Positions 18,152 through 27,584 are shown, counted from the first letter of the stretch. The stretch is 49,069 bases of DNA from Pedobacter sp. (GCA_014378705.1 JACMND010000119.1:1-49069); one strand, 5' to 3'. Notes: generated by a model not told the origin, from the letters alone. Numbers and translations: made by a program.

Positions 18152-18511
18152 ATGAATTGGATAAAAATAATGTCTAACGATGTTTTAGAGGCTGAAAATT
18201 TTATCCGCTTAATCCGAGTAGACGGGAAAAAAATATGTTTGGTAAAGGTTGGAGATGAATTTTTTGCTACACAAAACCGTTGTCCGCATGCAGGCGCTGA
18301 TCTTAGCCTGGGAATTTGTAAAGATAAAAAACTCATTTGCTCATTCCACCGTTATGAATATGATTTGAAAACGGGTAGGGGAGCCGCAGGGCAAGGTGAT
18401 TATTTAAATATATATCCCATTAAAAAGGAGGAAGATGGTCTCTATGTTGGGTTTAAAGATAAATGGGCATTTATAAGGAAATTTTTTCAATATGGTATCA
18501 CAGGAAATTGA
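18152..18511 (+). CDS. Small Rieske [2Fe-2S] protein
   Basis: 119 residues, a single Rieske domain. Cluster ligands are C44 and H46 in NRCPHAGADLS and C63 and H66 in LICSFHRYEYDLKTG. This is the ferredoxin-like form (as in NirD or dioxygenase ferredoxins), without signal peptide or membrane helix, so it acts in the cytoplasm as an electron carrier. Its last 20 bases overlap the next gene, pointing to translational coupling. A second in-frame ATG at 18170 could be the true start; the cluster region is unaffected. No oxygenase gene is adjacent. Confidence 0.88.
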   Translation: MNWIKIMSNDVLEAENFIRLIRVDGKKICLVKVGDEFFATQNRCPHAGADLSLGICKDKKLICSFHRYEYDLKTGRGAAGQGDYLNIYPIKKEEDGLYVGFKDKWAFIRKFFQYGITGN

Positions 18512-18926
18512 TCATTTAACCGAACGTTTTTATGAAAGTATATGCTTTAATGCGGAGCATTACCCAAATTTTGACCGGTTACAGGAATTGTTTTATGGAT
18601 CAAGTACATTAATAAATAATAACACAGATCTGCCCATAGAGTTTACGGTTCAAACTTTTGCACATGCAATTACAGCCCGGATCGAAGCCGGGGATGCCGA
18701 TTATTTTATGCAGCAGGAAATTGGTGATCAAACGGAAATATTCGGTAACATGGCTCAAAGAAGAAGTGTCTTTGAATATAGTTCGGTAAAAGATAACCTG
18801 AACTGGAAACGTGGAATTAGCTATTTTCAGTATATCTGCATCAACCAAAAATGGCTGATTATTTCAACCATTTGGGCGTATGAAAAAGAAGGCTTAAAAA
18901 TTCCGGACTCTTATCTCACCTTGTAA
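18492..18926 (+). CDS. NTF2/SnoaL-like protein of unknown function
   Basis: 144 residues. The helix-strand order fits the NTF2-like fold: an N-terminal helix HLTERFYESICFN, a short beta segment, IEFTVQTFAHAITARIEAG, and three C-terminal strands (RRSVFEYSSV, RGISYFQYICINQ, KWLIISTIWAYE). Such proteins are ligand-binding or enzymatic cavities. It overlaps the Rieske gene by 20 bases, so the two products are likely made together. I do not recognise a specific family, and the fold call is an inference. Confidence 0.65.
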   Translation: MVSQEIDHLTERFYESICFNAEHYPNFDRLQELFYGSSTLINNNTDLPIEFTVQTFAHAITARIEAGDADYFMQQEIGDQTEIFGNMAQRRSVFEYSSVKDNLNWKRGISYFQYICINQKWLIISTIWAYEKEGLKIPDSYLTL

Positions 18927-18965
18927 CTTACCCGGCCATATGTTAAAGAAAAAACTCCTTACTTT

Positions 18966-19256
18966 TTAAAACTTCCTTTCAGAGAAGTTAAAATCATTTA
19001 GATTTTTGGTGATGATACACGTACAACCATTTTCAATAGCCGCATAATATTCTTGCCCGTCTTCAAAGTTTTGCACATAAGAATTAGGTGAAGCCAGGTT
19101 TATTGATTCTGTTGAATTCCTGGATATATTTAAATTAGGCACCAAAATTTCAATCTTTCTTTTTGGCAATAATCGCCTGGCTCTTTTTTTCATCAAAGTA
19201 AAATGCCATGGAAAGGCAGAGATAAGAAGTGAATAACTAAAACGGAGGATTCCGAT
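18966..19256 (-). pseudogene. Remnant of a PIN-domain (VapC-like) toxin
   Basis: An open frame runs from about 19256 to a stop at 18966-18968 with no ATG at its 5' end; the frame simply follows a stop codon. Its translation contains the C-terminal half of a PIN ribonuclease: a helix region ending KKRARRLLPKRKIEILVPN, then SYVQNFEDGQEYYAAIENGC and CIITKNLNDF, which match the DFEDxxQYxxAxxxG and IITRNxxDF blocks of VapC-like proteins of Bacteroidota. The N-terminal strand with the first catalytic aspartate and the usual last residues are missing, and no antitoxin gene is adjacent. This is most likely a decayed toxin gene. Confidence 0.6.
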
Positions 19257-19327
19257 TCAAACCTAAAATTTGCGAACTGAAAGGGAACAGTGGATATTCT
19301 TCATTTGAAACTAAGTAGTTGAATGTA

Positions 19328-20209
19328 TTATTTATAAATTTCTTTTTTTGCTGATGCCAGGGTGTTTTTCAACAAGCCTACAATAGTCATTAAGCCTACA
19401 CCGCCCGGAACAGGCGTAATCCAGGATGTTTTTGGAGCAACGTTTTCAAAGTCTACGTCACCAAATAATTTATAGCCAGATTTTGTTTCTGTTGATTCTT
19501 CGCGGTTTATGCCCACATCAAAAACGATGGCACCAGGTTTAACCATGTCTGCTGTAATAAATTTTTTTTTCCCGATAGCCGCAATAATAATGTCAGCCTG
19601 GAGCACCTGTTTTTTTAAATCTATGGTTTTACTGTGCGTAAGCGTTACGGTGCAGTTTCCCGGATTGGCATTACGTGCCATTAAAACACTGATTGGCATG
19701 CCCACAATATTGCTTCGGCCAACCACTACGCAATGTTTTCCGGCAGTTTCAATTTGATATTCCTGCAACATCAACAAAATACCGTAAGGTGTAGCCGGAA
19801 TAAAACACGGCAAATTTCGCATCATACGGCCCAGGTTTATTGGATGAAAGCCGTCAACATCTTTGCGATGATCAATGGTTTCGGTTACTTTTTCAGGATT
19901 AATGTGTTTTGGAAGCGGCAACTGTACAATCAAACCATCTACTTCCTCATCCCGATTAATTTCTTCAATTTTTAAAAGCAAATCAGCTTCAGTAACGCTG
20001 TCGTTGTACCGAAAAAGAGAAGATTTGAACCCTACGTTTTCACAGTTTTTTATTTTGCTGGCCACATAGGTTTCGCTGCCGCCATCATTGCCAACCAAAA
20101 TAGCAACCAGATGCGGCTTGCGCCCGGTTGCAGCAAGCACTTCTCCCGCTTCAACCGCAATCTGTTTTTTCAGTTTTTCTGAGATATACTTGCCGTCGAG
20201 TAATTGCAT
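19328..20209 (-). CDS. folD: Bifunctional methylenetetrahydrofolate dehydrogenase/cyclohydrolase
   Basis: 293 residues. Catalytic-site motifs [17 protein letters not shown] (Y48 and K52 by position), [12 protein letters not shown], the NADP-binding [18 protein letters not shown] and [18 protein letters not shown] are all present. FolD interconverts 5,10-methylene- and 10-formyl-tetrahydrofolate in one-carbon metabolism. Length is normal. It follows lepA on the same strand with a gap of about 107 bases. Confidence 0.97.
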   Translation of the reverse strand: MQLLDGKYISEKLKKQIAVEAGEVLAATGRKPHLVAILVGNDGGSETYVASKIKNCENVGFKSSLFRYNDSVTEADLLLKIEEINRDEEVDGLIVQLPLPKHINPEKVTETIDHRKDVDGFHPINLGRMMRNLPCFIPATPYGILLMLQEYQIETAGKHCVVVGRSNIVGMPISVLMARNANPGNCTVTLTHSKTIDLKKQVLQADIIIAAIGKKKFITADMVKPGAIVFDVGINREESTETKSGYKLFGDVDFENVAPKTSWITPVPGGVGLMTIVGLLKNTLASAKKEIYK

Positions 20210-20316
20210 AAAAAAATATAAGTATTTAGAATAAAGTATTAAAAAATGGGTACCAATATCAGTATTTGGATGGCAGCTATTACTTTATAGCTAATCCAAA
20301 ATGCCTGAAAAGTGTA

Positions 20317-22104
20317 TCAATCCAATTTTAAAACCGCCATAAACGCAGACTGCGGAATTTCGACATTTCCAACCTGGCGCATGCGTTTCTTTCCTTTTTT
20401 CTGTTTTTCAAGCAGCTTGCGTTTTCGCGAGATATCACCACCGTAACATTTTGCGGTAACATCTTTCCGCAACGCTTTAACGGTTTCACGGGCGATAATT
20501 TTTGCCCCGATAGAAGCTTGTATGATGATTTCAAACTGCTGCCGGGGAATCAGTTCCCTTAACTTTTCACAAATCTTTTTACCAAAATCATAAGAATTAC
20601 TCCGGTGTATCAGCGAGGAAAGTGCATCCACGTGCTCGCCGTTTAAAAGAATATCCAGCCTGACCAGGTCAGATCTGCGGTAACCAATCTGGTGATAATC
20701 AAACGAGGCATAACCTTTTGAAATGGTTTTTAAACGATCGTAGAAATCAAACACAATTTCTCCCATTGGTATTTCAAAAATCAACTCTACACGGTCAGAT
20801 GTTAGGTAAGATTGATTCACAACCGAACCACGCTTCTGTATACAAAGTGACATTACTGGCCCAACAAATTCAGATTTGGTGATAATATTTGCTTTGATGT
20901 ATGGTTCTTCAACGTATTCCAGTTTGCTTGGATCTGGAAGATCAGAAGGGTTATGAACATCAATTGCGTCACCCTTGGTTGTAAACGCTTTATAAGATAC
21001 GTTTGGCACGGTAGTAATTACCGTCATGTCAAATTCCCGTTCCAATCTTTCCTGAATGATCTCCATGTGAAGCATTCCTAAAAATCCGCAACGGAAACCA
21101 AAACCTAGAGCCGCAGAAGATTCAGGCTCAAAAACAATGGAAGCATCGTTCAGTTGAAGTTTATGCATTGCCTCACGCAGTTCTTCAAATTCATCTGTAT
21201 CAACCGGGTAAATTCCTGCAAAAACCATTGGCTTCACCTCTTCAAAACCTTTTATCGGTTCGCGGCTTGGCCGGTCTTTATGAGTGATCGTATCGCCTAC
21301 TTTTACTTCGCGTGCTTCTTTAATCCCGGAAATTATATAACCAACATCACCGGTTTTAATCACGTCTTTTGGTAATTTTTTTAATTTTAAGGTACCAACT
21401 TCTTCCGCGATATATTCTTTATCAGTAGCTACAAACTTAACTTTATCTTTCTTCCGGATCTCGCCATTTAAAACTTTAAAATAGGCTACAATTCCACGGA
21501 AAGAATCAAATACAGAATCAAAAATCAGTGCCTGAAGTTCCCCGTCAGGGTTTCCTTTTGGAGCGGGAACCCGTTCCACAATCGCCCTTAAAATATCATG
21601 AACGCCCATTCCGGTTTTGCCAGATGCCGGTATAATATCTTCACGCTTACAGCCTATCAGTTCAATAATCTGATCCTTTACTTCTTCGGGCATGGCACCG
21701 GGAAGGTCCATCTTGTTTAAAATCGGAATAATTTCCAGGTCGTGTTCTAAAGCTAAATAAAGATTAGAAATAGTTTGTGCCTGTATTCCCTGAGACGCAT
21801 CTACGATTAACAAAGCCCCTTCGCAAGCCGCTATTGAACGGGAAACTTCGTATGAAAAGTCAACGTGTCCGGGCGTGTCTATCAAATTTAAAATATAAGG
21901 CTGGCCATCCTCGATATAGTCCATTTGTATTGCATGGCTTTTGATGGTAATGCCACGTTCGCGTTCCAAATCCATGTCATCAAGCAACTGAGCCTGGGCT
22001 TCACGTGAGGTAATGGTATTGGTGTATTCTAATAACCGGTCTGCCAGCGTGCTTTTTCCGTGATCAATATGTGCGATTATGCAAAAATTACGTATATGCT
22101 TCAT
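20317..22104 (-). CDS. lepA: Translation elongation factor 4 (LepA)
   Basis: 595 residues, the full family length. GTPase domain with [19 protein letters not shown] (P-loop), [25 protein letters not shown] and [10 protein letters not shown], followed by domains II, III and V and the LepA-specific C-terminal domain ([20 protein letters not shown]). EF4 is a ribosome-associated GTPase that helps initiation and elongation under stress. An exact -7 box lies only 7 bases before its ATG, so the message may be nearly leaderless. Confidence 0.98.
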   Translation of the reverse strand: MKHIRNFCIIAHIDHGKSTLADRLLEYTNTITSREAQAQLLDDMDLERERGITIKSHAIQMDYIEDGQPYILNLIDTPGHVDFSYEVSRSIAACEGALLIVDASQGIQAQTISNLYLALEHDLEIIPILNKMDLPGAMPEEVKDQIIELIGCKREDIIPASGKTGMGVHDILRAIVERVPAPKGNPDGELQALIFDSVFDSFRGIVAYFKVLNGEIRKKDKVKFVATDKEYIAEEVGTLKLKKLPKDVIKTGDVGYIISGIKEAREVKVGDTITHKDRPSREPIKGFEEVKPMVFAGIYPVDTDEFEELREAMHKLQLNDASIVFEPESSAALGFGFRCGFLGMLHMEIIQERLEREFDMTVITTVPNVSYKAFTTKGDAIDVHNPSDLPDPSKLEYVEEPYIKANIITKSEFVGPVMSLCIQKRGSVVNQSYLTSDRVELIFEIPMGEIVFDFYDRLKTISKGYASFDYHQIGYRRSDLVRLDILLNGEHVDALSSLIHRSNSYDFGKKICEKLRELIPRQQFEIIIQASIGAKIIARETVKALRKDVTAKCYGGDISRKRKLLEKQKKGKKRMRQVGNVEIPQSAFMAVLKLD

Positions 22105-22111
22105 TCAGCCG

Positions 22112-22119
22112 CAAAGATA
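22112..22119 (-). promoter_or_regulatory. Candidate -7 box upstream of lepA
   Basis: TATCTTTG on the minus strand, an exact TAnnTTTG match within TATCTTTGCGG, with only 7 bases between it and the ATG. If transcription begins at the usual distance from this box, the mRNA starts at or next to the start codon. Confidence 0.5.
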
Positions 22120-22290
22120 GTTTTTTGACTGTAAAAAATCCCTGTAACGGGTCATACAACTAAATATATCAAATAACCCTATCCGGCGTTTATATTATTC
22201 GAGGGTTTAGGAGATAAATTTCTGTAATTGTTAACACACTAACTTGCTTTTCATTATTTTAGGCAACATCACCAATTTATACGATCATAC

Positions 22291-23439
22291 ATGATTATCG
22301 GAATTCTGAAAGAGCCATTTTTTGAAACCCGGGTATCCTTATTGCCTGAGCATGTGGTACTTTTAAAAAAGCAAAATATCCAGGTGAAGGTGCAAAGCGG
22401 CAGTGGTACAAATGCTTTTGGTTCTGATGAAAATTATTTGTCTGCCGGAGCCGAAATCTTAAAACGGGAAGACGTTTTAACAACCTCGGATGTTATACTA
22501 AGTATGCATCCAATATCCGACGAAGAAATGAAAATGCTTAAAGCACGTACTTTATTAATCGGAACGTATAATCCGCTTTCGCAGATAAAATCCGTTAAAA
22601 ATTGGACGCAATTTGGGCATACCGTTTTTAGTCTGGATATGCTGCCAAGAACTACCCGTGCCCAAAGTATGGATGTACTAAGTTCGCAGGCCAATATAGC
22701 AGGTTACCGTGCCGTTATAATGGCTGCAGCGCAATTGCCTAAATACTTTCCGATGTTTATGACCGCCGCCGGAAGTATAGCACCCGCTAAAATTCTAATT
22801 TTGGGAGCGGGTGTAGCCGGTCTGCAGGCCATTGCTACAGCAAGAAGGTTGGGGGCTGTGGTGGAAGTGTTTGACACCCGCCCGTCTGTAAAAGAAGAAG
22901 TGATGAGTTTGGGAGGCAAATTTGTTGAAGTTGAAGGCGCCGCTGATGCTTCGCTTGCTGGTGGATACGGAGTGGTACAAACGGAAGATTATCTTAAAAA
23001 GCAGCAGCAGCGTATTGCGGAGGTAGCTGTAAAGGCAGACGTGATTATTTGTACAGCGCAGATACCGGGTAAGAGAGCCCCCGTTTTAATTACTGAAGAA
23101 ATTCTTAATAAGATGAAAGCAGGTTCTTTAATTATTGATCTTGCTGCCTCAACAGGCGGTAACACAGCAAAAACAGTTGATAAGGAGACGATAGTTTATA
23201 ATCAGGTAAGTATTATCGGTGATTCAAACCTGTCTGCCGGGATGCCCGCCGACGCCAGCAAGTTATACGGAAAAAACATGCTCAACTTTTTAGCTTTATT
23301 TATTTCAAAAGAAGGGGAATTAAATTTAAATTTTGATGATGATCTGGTGAAAGGGGCTTGCGTTGTGCATGAGGCGGAAGTTGTGAATGAGAGGGTGAAG
23401 GAAATGTTAATTAGTGATAATTTGACGGACAGTATATAA
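22291..23439 (+). CDS. pntAA: NAD(P) transhydrogenase alpha subunit, NAD-binding part (PntAA)
   Basis: 382 residues, domain I of proton-translocating transhydrogenase, related to alanine dehydrogenase. It begins MIIGILKEPFFETRVSLLPE and has a Rossmann fold with ILGAGVAGLQAIATARRLGA, then the KADVIICTAQIPGKRAPVLI mobile-loop region and LIIDLAASTGGN. It lacks the membrane helices, which are on a separate downstream gene, so this is the three-subunit form. It binds NAD(H). It is separated from pntAB by 395 bases, unusually far for this operon. Confidence 0.94.
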   Translation: MIIGILKEPFFETRVSLLPEHVVLLKKQNIQVKVQSGSGTNAFGSDENYLSAGAEILKREDVLTTSDVILSMHPISDEEMKMLKARTLLIGTYNPLSQIKSVKNWTQFGHTVFSLDMLPRTTRAQSMDVLSSQANIAGYRAVIMAAAQLPKYFPMFMTAAGSIAPAKILILGAGVAGLQAIATARRLGAVVEVFDTRPSVKEEVMSLGGKFVEVEGAADASLAGGYGVVQTEDYLKKQQQRIAEVAVKADVIICTAQIPGKRAPVLITEEILNKMKAGSLIIDLAASTGGNTAKTVDKETIVYNQVSIIGDSNLSAGMPADASKLYGKNMLNFLALFISKEGELNLNFDDDLVKGACVVHEAEVVNERVKEMLISDNLTDSI

Positions 23440-23834
23440 CTCAAATACGAAAAGCAATTCATGATTACGATGACTTACTTTTAGATAATAAAACGATATA
23501 AACCGGTGATTTTATAATATTTGGGATATAACAGATAGAGATGGAAACCACTCGACTGTTGTAGATAAATTGGCAACCAAAAAAAATTTTAGTACTTATC
23601 ACAAGTTTTTCGGACATCCACAAGATGTTGAGTAACATCCGACTTTATTTATTTGCCGACATCAAAACAAGCCATATCAAATCCACTATCGTTTTGCATT
23701 GGCGTATTTTATTAAAATTAAAAAGCGTAGAAATTGGGACGTGTCAAGATTGCATAAAATATAGCGATCACAAACCTTTAACAGTTACTTTTGAACTTTA
23801 CCGAAAAATAATTCATTAACCTATTTATGACACA
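23440..23834 (+). other. 395-base interval inside the pnt operon, possible gene remnant
   Basis: No intact gene is seen between pntAA and pntAB. In the plus frame of 23507 the sequence reads openly for about 42 codons (including TDRDGNHSTVVDKLATKKNF), meets one stop near 23630, then continues for about 40 codons with a plausible protein-like composition (NKPYQIHYRFALAYFIK). This suggests a decayed reading frame, but I do not recognise the family, and chance cannot be excluded. An ATG frame at 23625-23819 overlaps it in another frame and looks random. Confidence 0.3.
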
Positions 23835-24143
23835 ATGCAACAACTCCTTTCCTTTTTCAGCAACCATCAGCAGATGATCTACATCGTGATCCTCAGTATT
23901 TTTTTGGGGATTGAAGTGATTGGCCGGGTGCCAAGCGTTTTGCATACGCCACTGATGAGCGGTGCAAACGCCATTCATGGTGTAGTTGTTATTGGTGCGA
24001 TCATCGTGATGGGAAAAGCCGAACAAAACAATTACCTGGCTCTTATGATAGGCTTTGTAGCGGTTATTTTAGGAACTCTGAACGTGGTTGGTGGTTTTGT
24101 GGTTACCGACCGGATGCTGGAAATGTTTAAAAGGAAGAAATAA
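23835..24143 (+). CDS. pntAB: NAD(P) transhydrogenase alpha subunit, membrane part (PntAB)
   Basis: 102 residues with three hydrophobic helices. The block VLHTPLMSGANAIHGVVVIGAI is the conserved domain II signature of the alpha subunit. It forms the proton channel together with PntB. pntB begins one base after the stop, so translation is likely coupled. Length agrees with the split three-gene form. Confidence 0.93.
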   Translation: MQQLLSFFSNHQQMIYIVILSIFLGIEVIGRVPSVLHTPLMSGANAIHGVVVIGAIIVMGKAEQNNYLALMIGFVAVILGTLNVVGGFVVTDRMLEMFKRKK

Positions 24144-24144
24144 T

Positions 24145-25548
24145 ATGGAAATAAACATACTTGTTATTTGCTACCTCATTGCTTCAATAACTTTTATTGT
24201 GGGGCTTAAAATGTTAAGCCACCCGGAAAGTGCCAGGAAAGGAAACCTGATCGCTGCCGCCGGAATGTTTATCGCTATTTTGGGAACCATTTTTTTATAC
24301 CAGGAAAACGGGACGAAGCTTTCCAATTATGGTTGGATATTCGGGGGTTTAATTCTCGGTACTGTTGCCGGAACTTTGGCCGCAAAAAAAGTTAAAATGA
24401 CTGCCATGCCTGAAATGGTAAGCCTTTTTAATGGGATGGGAGGTGCCTGCGCTGCTCTTATTTCGGTTGTTGAATTTAACCACATTAACTTTCGAGATGA
24501 GGCAGCAGATAGTTTAACCTTACTCATCATCTTTGCCGGATTAATTATCGGAACTGTTTCTTTCGCCGGAAGTATGATTGCCTGGGCCAAATTAAACGGT
24601 AGGATTAAAGACTACTCGTTTAACGGCCAGCATATTGTAAACTTGTTCATCTTCGCTGTAATCATAATCCTTTCAGCTTACTATATAATCAACCAACAGC
24701 ATACAACAGGGTATCTTTTCTACCTGGTGCTTGTATTGTCTATACTGTACGGGATCTTTTTTGTTCTGCCAATTGGTGGGGCGGATATGCCCGTGGTTAT
24801 TTCTTTATTGAATTCATTTACTGGTGTGGCTGCGGCATTCGGAGGTTTTTTATACAATAACCCGGTTATGTTAACGGGTGGTATCCTGGTAGGATCAGCC
24901 GGGACTATCTTAACCATATTAATGTGCAAGGCCATGAACCGGCCGTTAACTAATGTGCTGATCGGTTCTTTTGGAGCAAACCATAAAAGCAGGAATAATG
25001 ATAATAAGGACCAGGGAAATTATAAAGAGATAAGCATTACAGATACTGCTGTAGTGATGAGGTATGCCGAGAAGGTAATTATTGTACCCGGATATGGTTT
25101 GGCAGTAGCGCAGGCACAACATGTTTGCCACGAACTGGAAAAAATTCTGACTGAAAGAGGTGTGGAAGTTACTTACGCCATTCATCCGGTTGCCGGCCGT
25201 ATGCCCGGGCATATGAACGTTTTGCTTGCCGAAGCTGATGTGGATTACGGTATTCTGCAGGAAATGGAGCAAGCCAACGACCAGTTTTCGCAAACTGATG
25301 TGGTTCTGATTTTGGGTGCAAATGATGTGGTTAATCCGGCAGCTAAAACTGATCCATCATCGCCAATATATGGTATGCCCGTTTTGGATGTGGAAAAGGC
25401 AAAATTGGTTGTGGTAAATAAAAGAAGTATGAAACCCGGTTATGCCGGAATTGAAAACGAACTGTTTTTTCAACCGAAAACATCCATGCTTTTTGGTGAT
25501 GCCAAAGAAATTTTACAGAAACTGGTTGCGGAAGTAAAAAATGTATAA
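24145..25548 (+). CDS. pntB: NAD(P) transhydrogenase beta subunit
   Basis: 467 residues from the ATG at 24145, one base after the pntAB stop; longer frames that overlap pntAB start in non-homologous sequence. The N-terminal two thirds is polytopic membrane domain II with EMVSLFNGMGGACAALIS and GADMPVVISLLNSFTGVAAA. The C-terminal domain III binds NADP(H), with IIVPGYGLAVAQAQHVCHEL, HPVAGRMPGHMNVLLAEA, LILGANDVVNPAAK and VVNKRSMKPGYAG. The complex reduces NADP with NADH using the proton gradient. Confidence 0.96.
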   Translation: MEINILVICYLIASITFIVGLKMLSHPESARKGNLIAAAGMFIAILGTIFLYQENGTKLSNYGWIFGGLILGTVAGTLAAKKVKMTAMPEMVSLFNGMGGACAALISVVEFNHINFRDEAADSLTLLIIFAGLIIGTVSFAGSMIAWAKLNGRIKDYSFNGQHIVNLFIFAVIIILSAYYIINQQHTTGYLFYLVLVLSILYGIFFVLPIGGADMPVVISLLNSFTGVAAAFGGFLYNNPVMLTGGILVGSAGTILTILMCKAMNRPLTNVLIGSFGANHKSRNNDNKDQGNYKEISITDTAVVMRYAEKVIIVPGYGLAVAQAQHVCHELEKILTERGVEVTYAIHPVAGRMPGHMNVLLAEADVDYGILQEMEQANDQFSQTDVVLILGANDVVNPAAKTDPSSPIYGMPVLDVEKAKLVVVNKRSMKPGYAGIENELFFQPKTSMLFGDAKEILQKLVAEVKNV

Positions 25549-25677
25549 ACCAAATAGAACTCAAGGTGGGTTAACGATGGAAGCGACATTATTTTTGGCT
25601 TTTTCAAACAAAAAGATTTAGCGTGCAGCGGGTTTAAACGCCCAGGTTCAGTTACTTAGATTTTGTTTACAAATCTG

Positions 25678-25708
25678 AGCTAAAATCTTTAAAATAAAGA
25701 TTTTAGCT
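25678..25708. terminator. Inverted repeat between convergent pntB and the NtrC-type gene
   Basis: AGCTAAAATCTTT at 25678-25690 and AAAGATTTTAGCT at 25696-25708 form a perfect 13-base inverted repeat with a five-base loop. It lies between two convergent genes and its right arm includes part of the stop codon of the regulator gene. It is AT-rich and lacks a strong uridine run, so a bidirectional terminator is plausible but not certain. Confidence 0.45.
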
Positions 25709-27101
25709 ACTCAGCCCTTTTCAAGCTATATTTTTCAATTTTGCTATACAAATGACTTCTTTGAATATCAATATCATCAGCAGTTTTTGAAACATTCCAA
25801 TTGTTTTTTTCCAGCTTATATTTGATGTATTCCCGTTCTGCGGCATCTTTATATTCCTGGAAATTTGCAAATTGATCAAAATTTGTATGCGAATTCTTGG
25901 TAGAATTATTCCCGTTCATCTGGGCTGGGGCAGACATAGACACGTCCGGATTGGCGTAAGTTTTTACATCCTGCTCCGTAATGCTTTTGTCGCTTAAAAT
26001 AATCAGGCGTTCAACCATATTTCGAAGTTCGCGGATATTGCCAGTCCAGGGCATAGCTTTTAATGTTTCCATAGCACCGGTACTAAATTTTTTAACCGGT
26101 ATCCCGTAATCATTGCAAATCTCAGAGCTAAAACTTTCTGTAATTAACGGTATATCATCTTTTCTTTCTGTTAAATGTGGTACGTGAATCAGAATCACAC
26201 TTAAACGGTGGTATAAATCCATTCGAAAATTTCCAGCTTCAATTTCTTTCTGGAGATCTTTGTTGGTAGCCGCAATCACTCTTACGTCAACTTCAATTTC
26301 CTTCTCACCACCTACACGAGTTACTTTGTTTTCTTGAAGGGCACGTAAAACTTTAGCTTGTGCCGAAAGGCTCATATCGCCAATTTCATCTAAAAACAAA
26401 GTTCCGCCGCTTGCCTGTTCAAATTTACCAATACGTTGTTTAACCGCCGAGGTAAAAGAACCTTTTTCATGACCAAATAGCTCGCTTTCAATAAGTTCTG
26501 AAGGAATTGCCGCACAGTTTACTTCTACTAAATGAGCGTGTGAGCGATTAGACTTTTCATGCAACCAACGGGCTACCAATTCTTTACCGCTGCCATTGGC
26601 ACCGGTAATTAAAACCCTTGCGTCAGTAGGGGCAACCCGTTCTATAGTGTCTTTAATCCGGGCGATAGCCATGGATTCACCCAGCATTTCCTTAGTCTTG
26701 CTAACTCTCCGTTTTAAAACTTTTGTTTCTGTAACCAGGTTTCCACGTTCCAGGGCGTTGCGAACGGTTATGAGTAAACGGTTTAGATCCGGTGGTTTGG
26801 AGATGAAATCAAAAGCTCCTTTTTTACTGGCTTCAACAGCAGTTTCTACTGTCCCGTGGCCAGAGATCATGATAAAGGGTAGATCCGGTTGAAAATTTAA
26901 TCCTTCACTAAGCACTTCCATGCCATCCATTTTATTCATTTTGATGTCGCAAAGAACAAGGTCATAGCTGTTCTTTTTGATCAGGTCAAGGCCTTCTACA
27001 CCATTGTCTATATCATCAACCCGGTAGTCTTCGTACTCAAGTATTTCACGAAGCGTGTTCCGGATCGCCCGCTCATCATCAATAATTAAAATCTTAGCCA
27101 T
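25707..27101 (-). CDS. Sigma-54-type response regulator (NtrC family)
   Basis: 464 residues in the order REC, AAA+ and Fis-type HTH. The receiver has D8-D9, the phospho-acceptor D52 (LVLCDIKMNKMDG) and K101. The ATPase has Walker A GANGSGKE (166-173), Walker B GGTLFLDEIGDM and an arginine-finger region. The HTH is NNWNVSKTADDIDIQRSHLY. The sigma-54 contact loop reads GSFTSA (213-218) instead of GAFTGA. No sensor kinase gene is adjacent, so it is an orphan regulator; its targets are unknown. Confidence 0.93.
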   Translation of the reverse strand: MAKILIIDDERAIRNTLREILEYEDYRVDDIDNGVEGLDLIKKNSYDLVLCDIKMNKMDGMEVLSEGLNFQPDLPFIMISGHGTVETAVEASKKGAFDFISKPPDLNRLLITVRNALERGNLVTETKVLKRRVSKTKEMLGESMAIARIKDTIERVAPTDARVLITGANGSGKELVARWLHEKSNRSHAHLVEVNCAAIPSELIESELFGHEKGSFTSAVKQRIGKFEQASGGTLFLDEIGDMSLSAQAKVLRALQENKVTRVGGEKEIEVDVRVIAATNKDLQKEIEAGNFRMDLYHRLSVILIHVPHLTERKDDIPLITESFSSEICNDYGIPVKKFSTGAMETLKAMPWTGNIRELRNMVERLIILSDKSITEQDVKTYANPDVSMSAPAQMNGNNSTKNSHTNFDQFANFQEYKDAAEREYIKYKLEKNNWNVSKTADDIDIQRSHLYSKIEKYSLKRAE

Positions 27102-27203
27102 AGATAAGTCCTTTAAACATCTGTTGAGGAAAGGAAAATTTTTTTGCGAATATAATGATTGTTTTGATTTATGAATAAGCCAAAGGTCAATCTATTATAT
27201 AAA

Positions 27204-27570
27204 AACAAGCCTGTAAGCCGGGTTCTGTATCCCGATTAAATCGGAATTTCTATCATTTATCCAGTCTCTGCATTACTGCAGAGATCTAACGACCTACCCA
27301 CTAACTTCGGACGAGCAGCCCTACATGCGTTAGCCTATTTGGTCTTTCAACTCCTGGGGTTTACCGCTCTAAATGTCGCCATTCAAAGCCGTGGGCTCTT
27401 ACCTCACGTTTTCACCTTTTCCTTATTCGCATAACGCATAAGGTAGTTTTTTTTCTGTGGCACTTTCCGTCTCCGTAAACCGGATCCTTTCCGTTAGAAA
27501 GCAGGATGCTCTATGTTGCCCGGACTTTCCTCTCTCCATTTAGAATGAACAGCGATAGAACGGCTTGCTT
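27204..27570 (-). ncRNA. rnpB: RNase P RNA (class A)
   Basis: Read on the minus strand, the 5' part contains GAGGAAAGTCCGGGCAACAT (27536 leftward), the conserved P4 strand, and the 3' end contains ACAGAACCCGGCTTACAGGC, the matching universal 3' segment. CAAGCC near 27567 pairs with GGCTTG near 27206 to close helix P1. Other landmarks are GGGTAGGTCGTTAG and GGTGAAAACGTGAGGTAAGAGCCC. The size of about 370 bases fits class A RNA. RNase P RNA trims the 5' leader of tRNA precursors. Ends are estimated from P1. Confidence 0.95.
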
Positions 27571-27574
27571 TCCT

Positions 27575-27582
27575 CAAAGGTA
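27575..27582 (-). promoter_or_regulatory. Candidate -7 box upstream of rnpB
   Basis: TACCTTTG on the minus strand, an exact TAnnTTTG match ending about 5-8 bases before the predicted RNA 5' end, just where a transcription start would be expected. No TTTG element was seen at -33. Confidence 0.5.
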
Positions 27583-27584
27583 GA

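Noticed and set aside
23625-23819. 64-codon ATG frame between pntAA and pntAB
   Set aside because: No recognisable motif or ribosome-binding context; the frame with the more protein-like composition is another one.
24088-24144. Upstream ATG start for PntB overlapping pntAB
   Set aside because: The extra 19 residues are out-of-frame translation of pntAB; the family start matches 24145.
24946-25293. 115-codon minus-strand frame
   Set aside because: It is antisense to pntB domain III, which is clearly coding.
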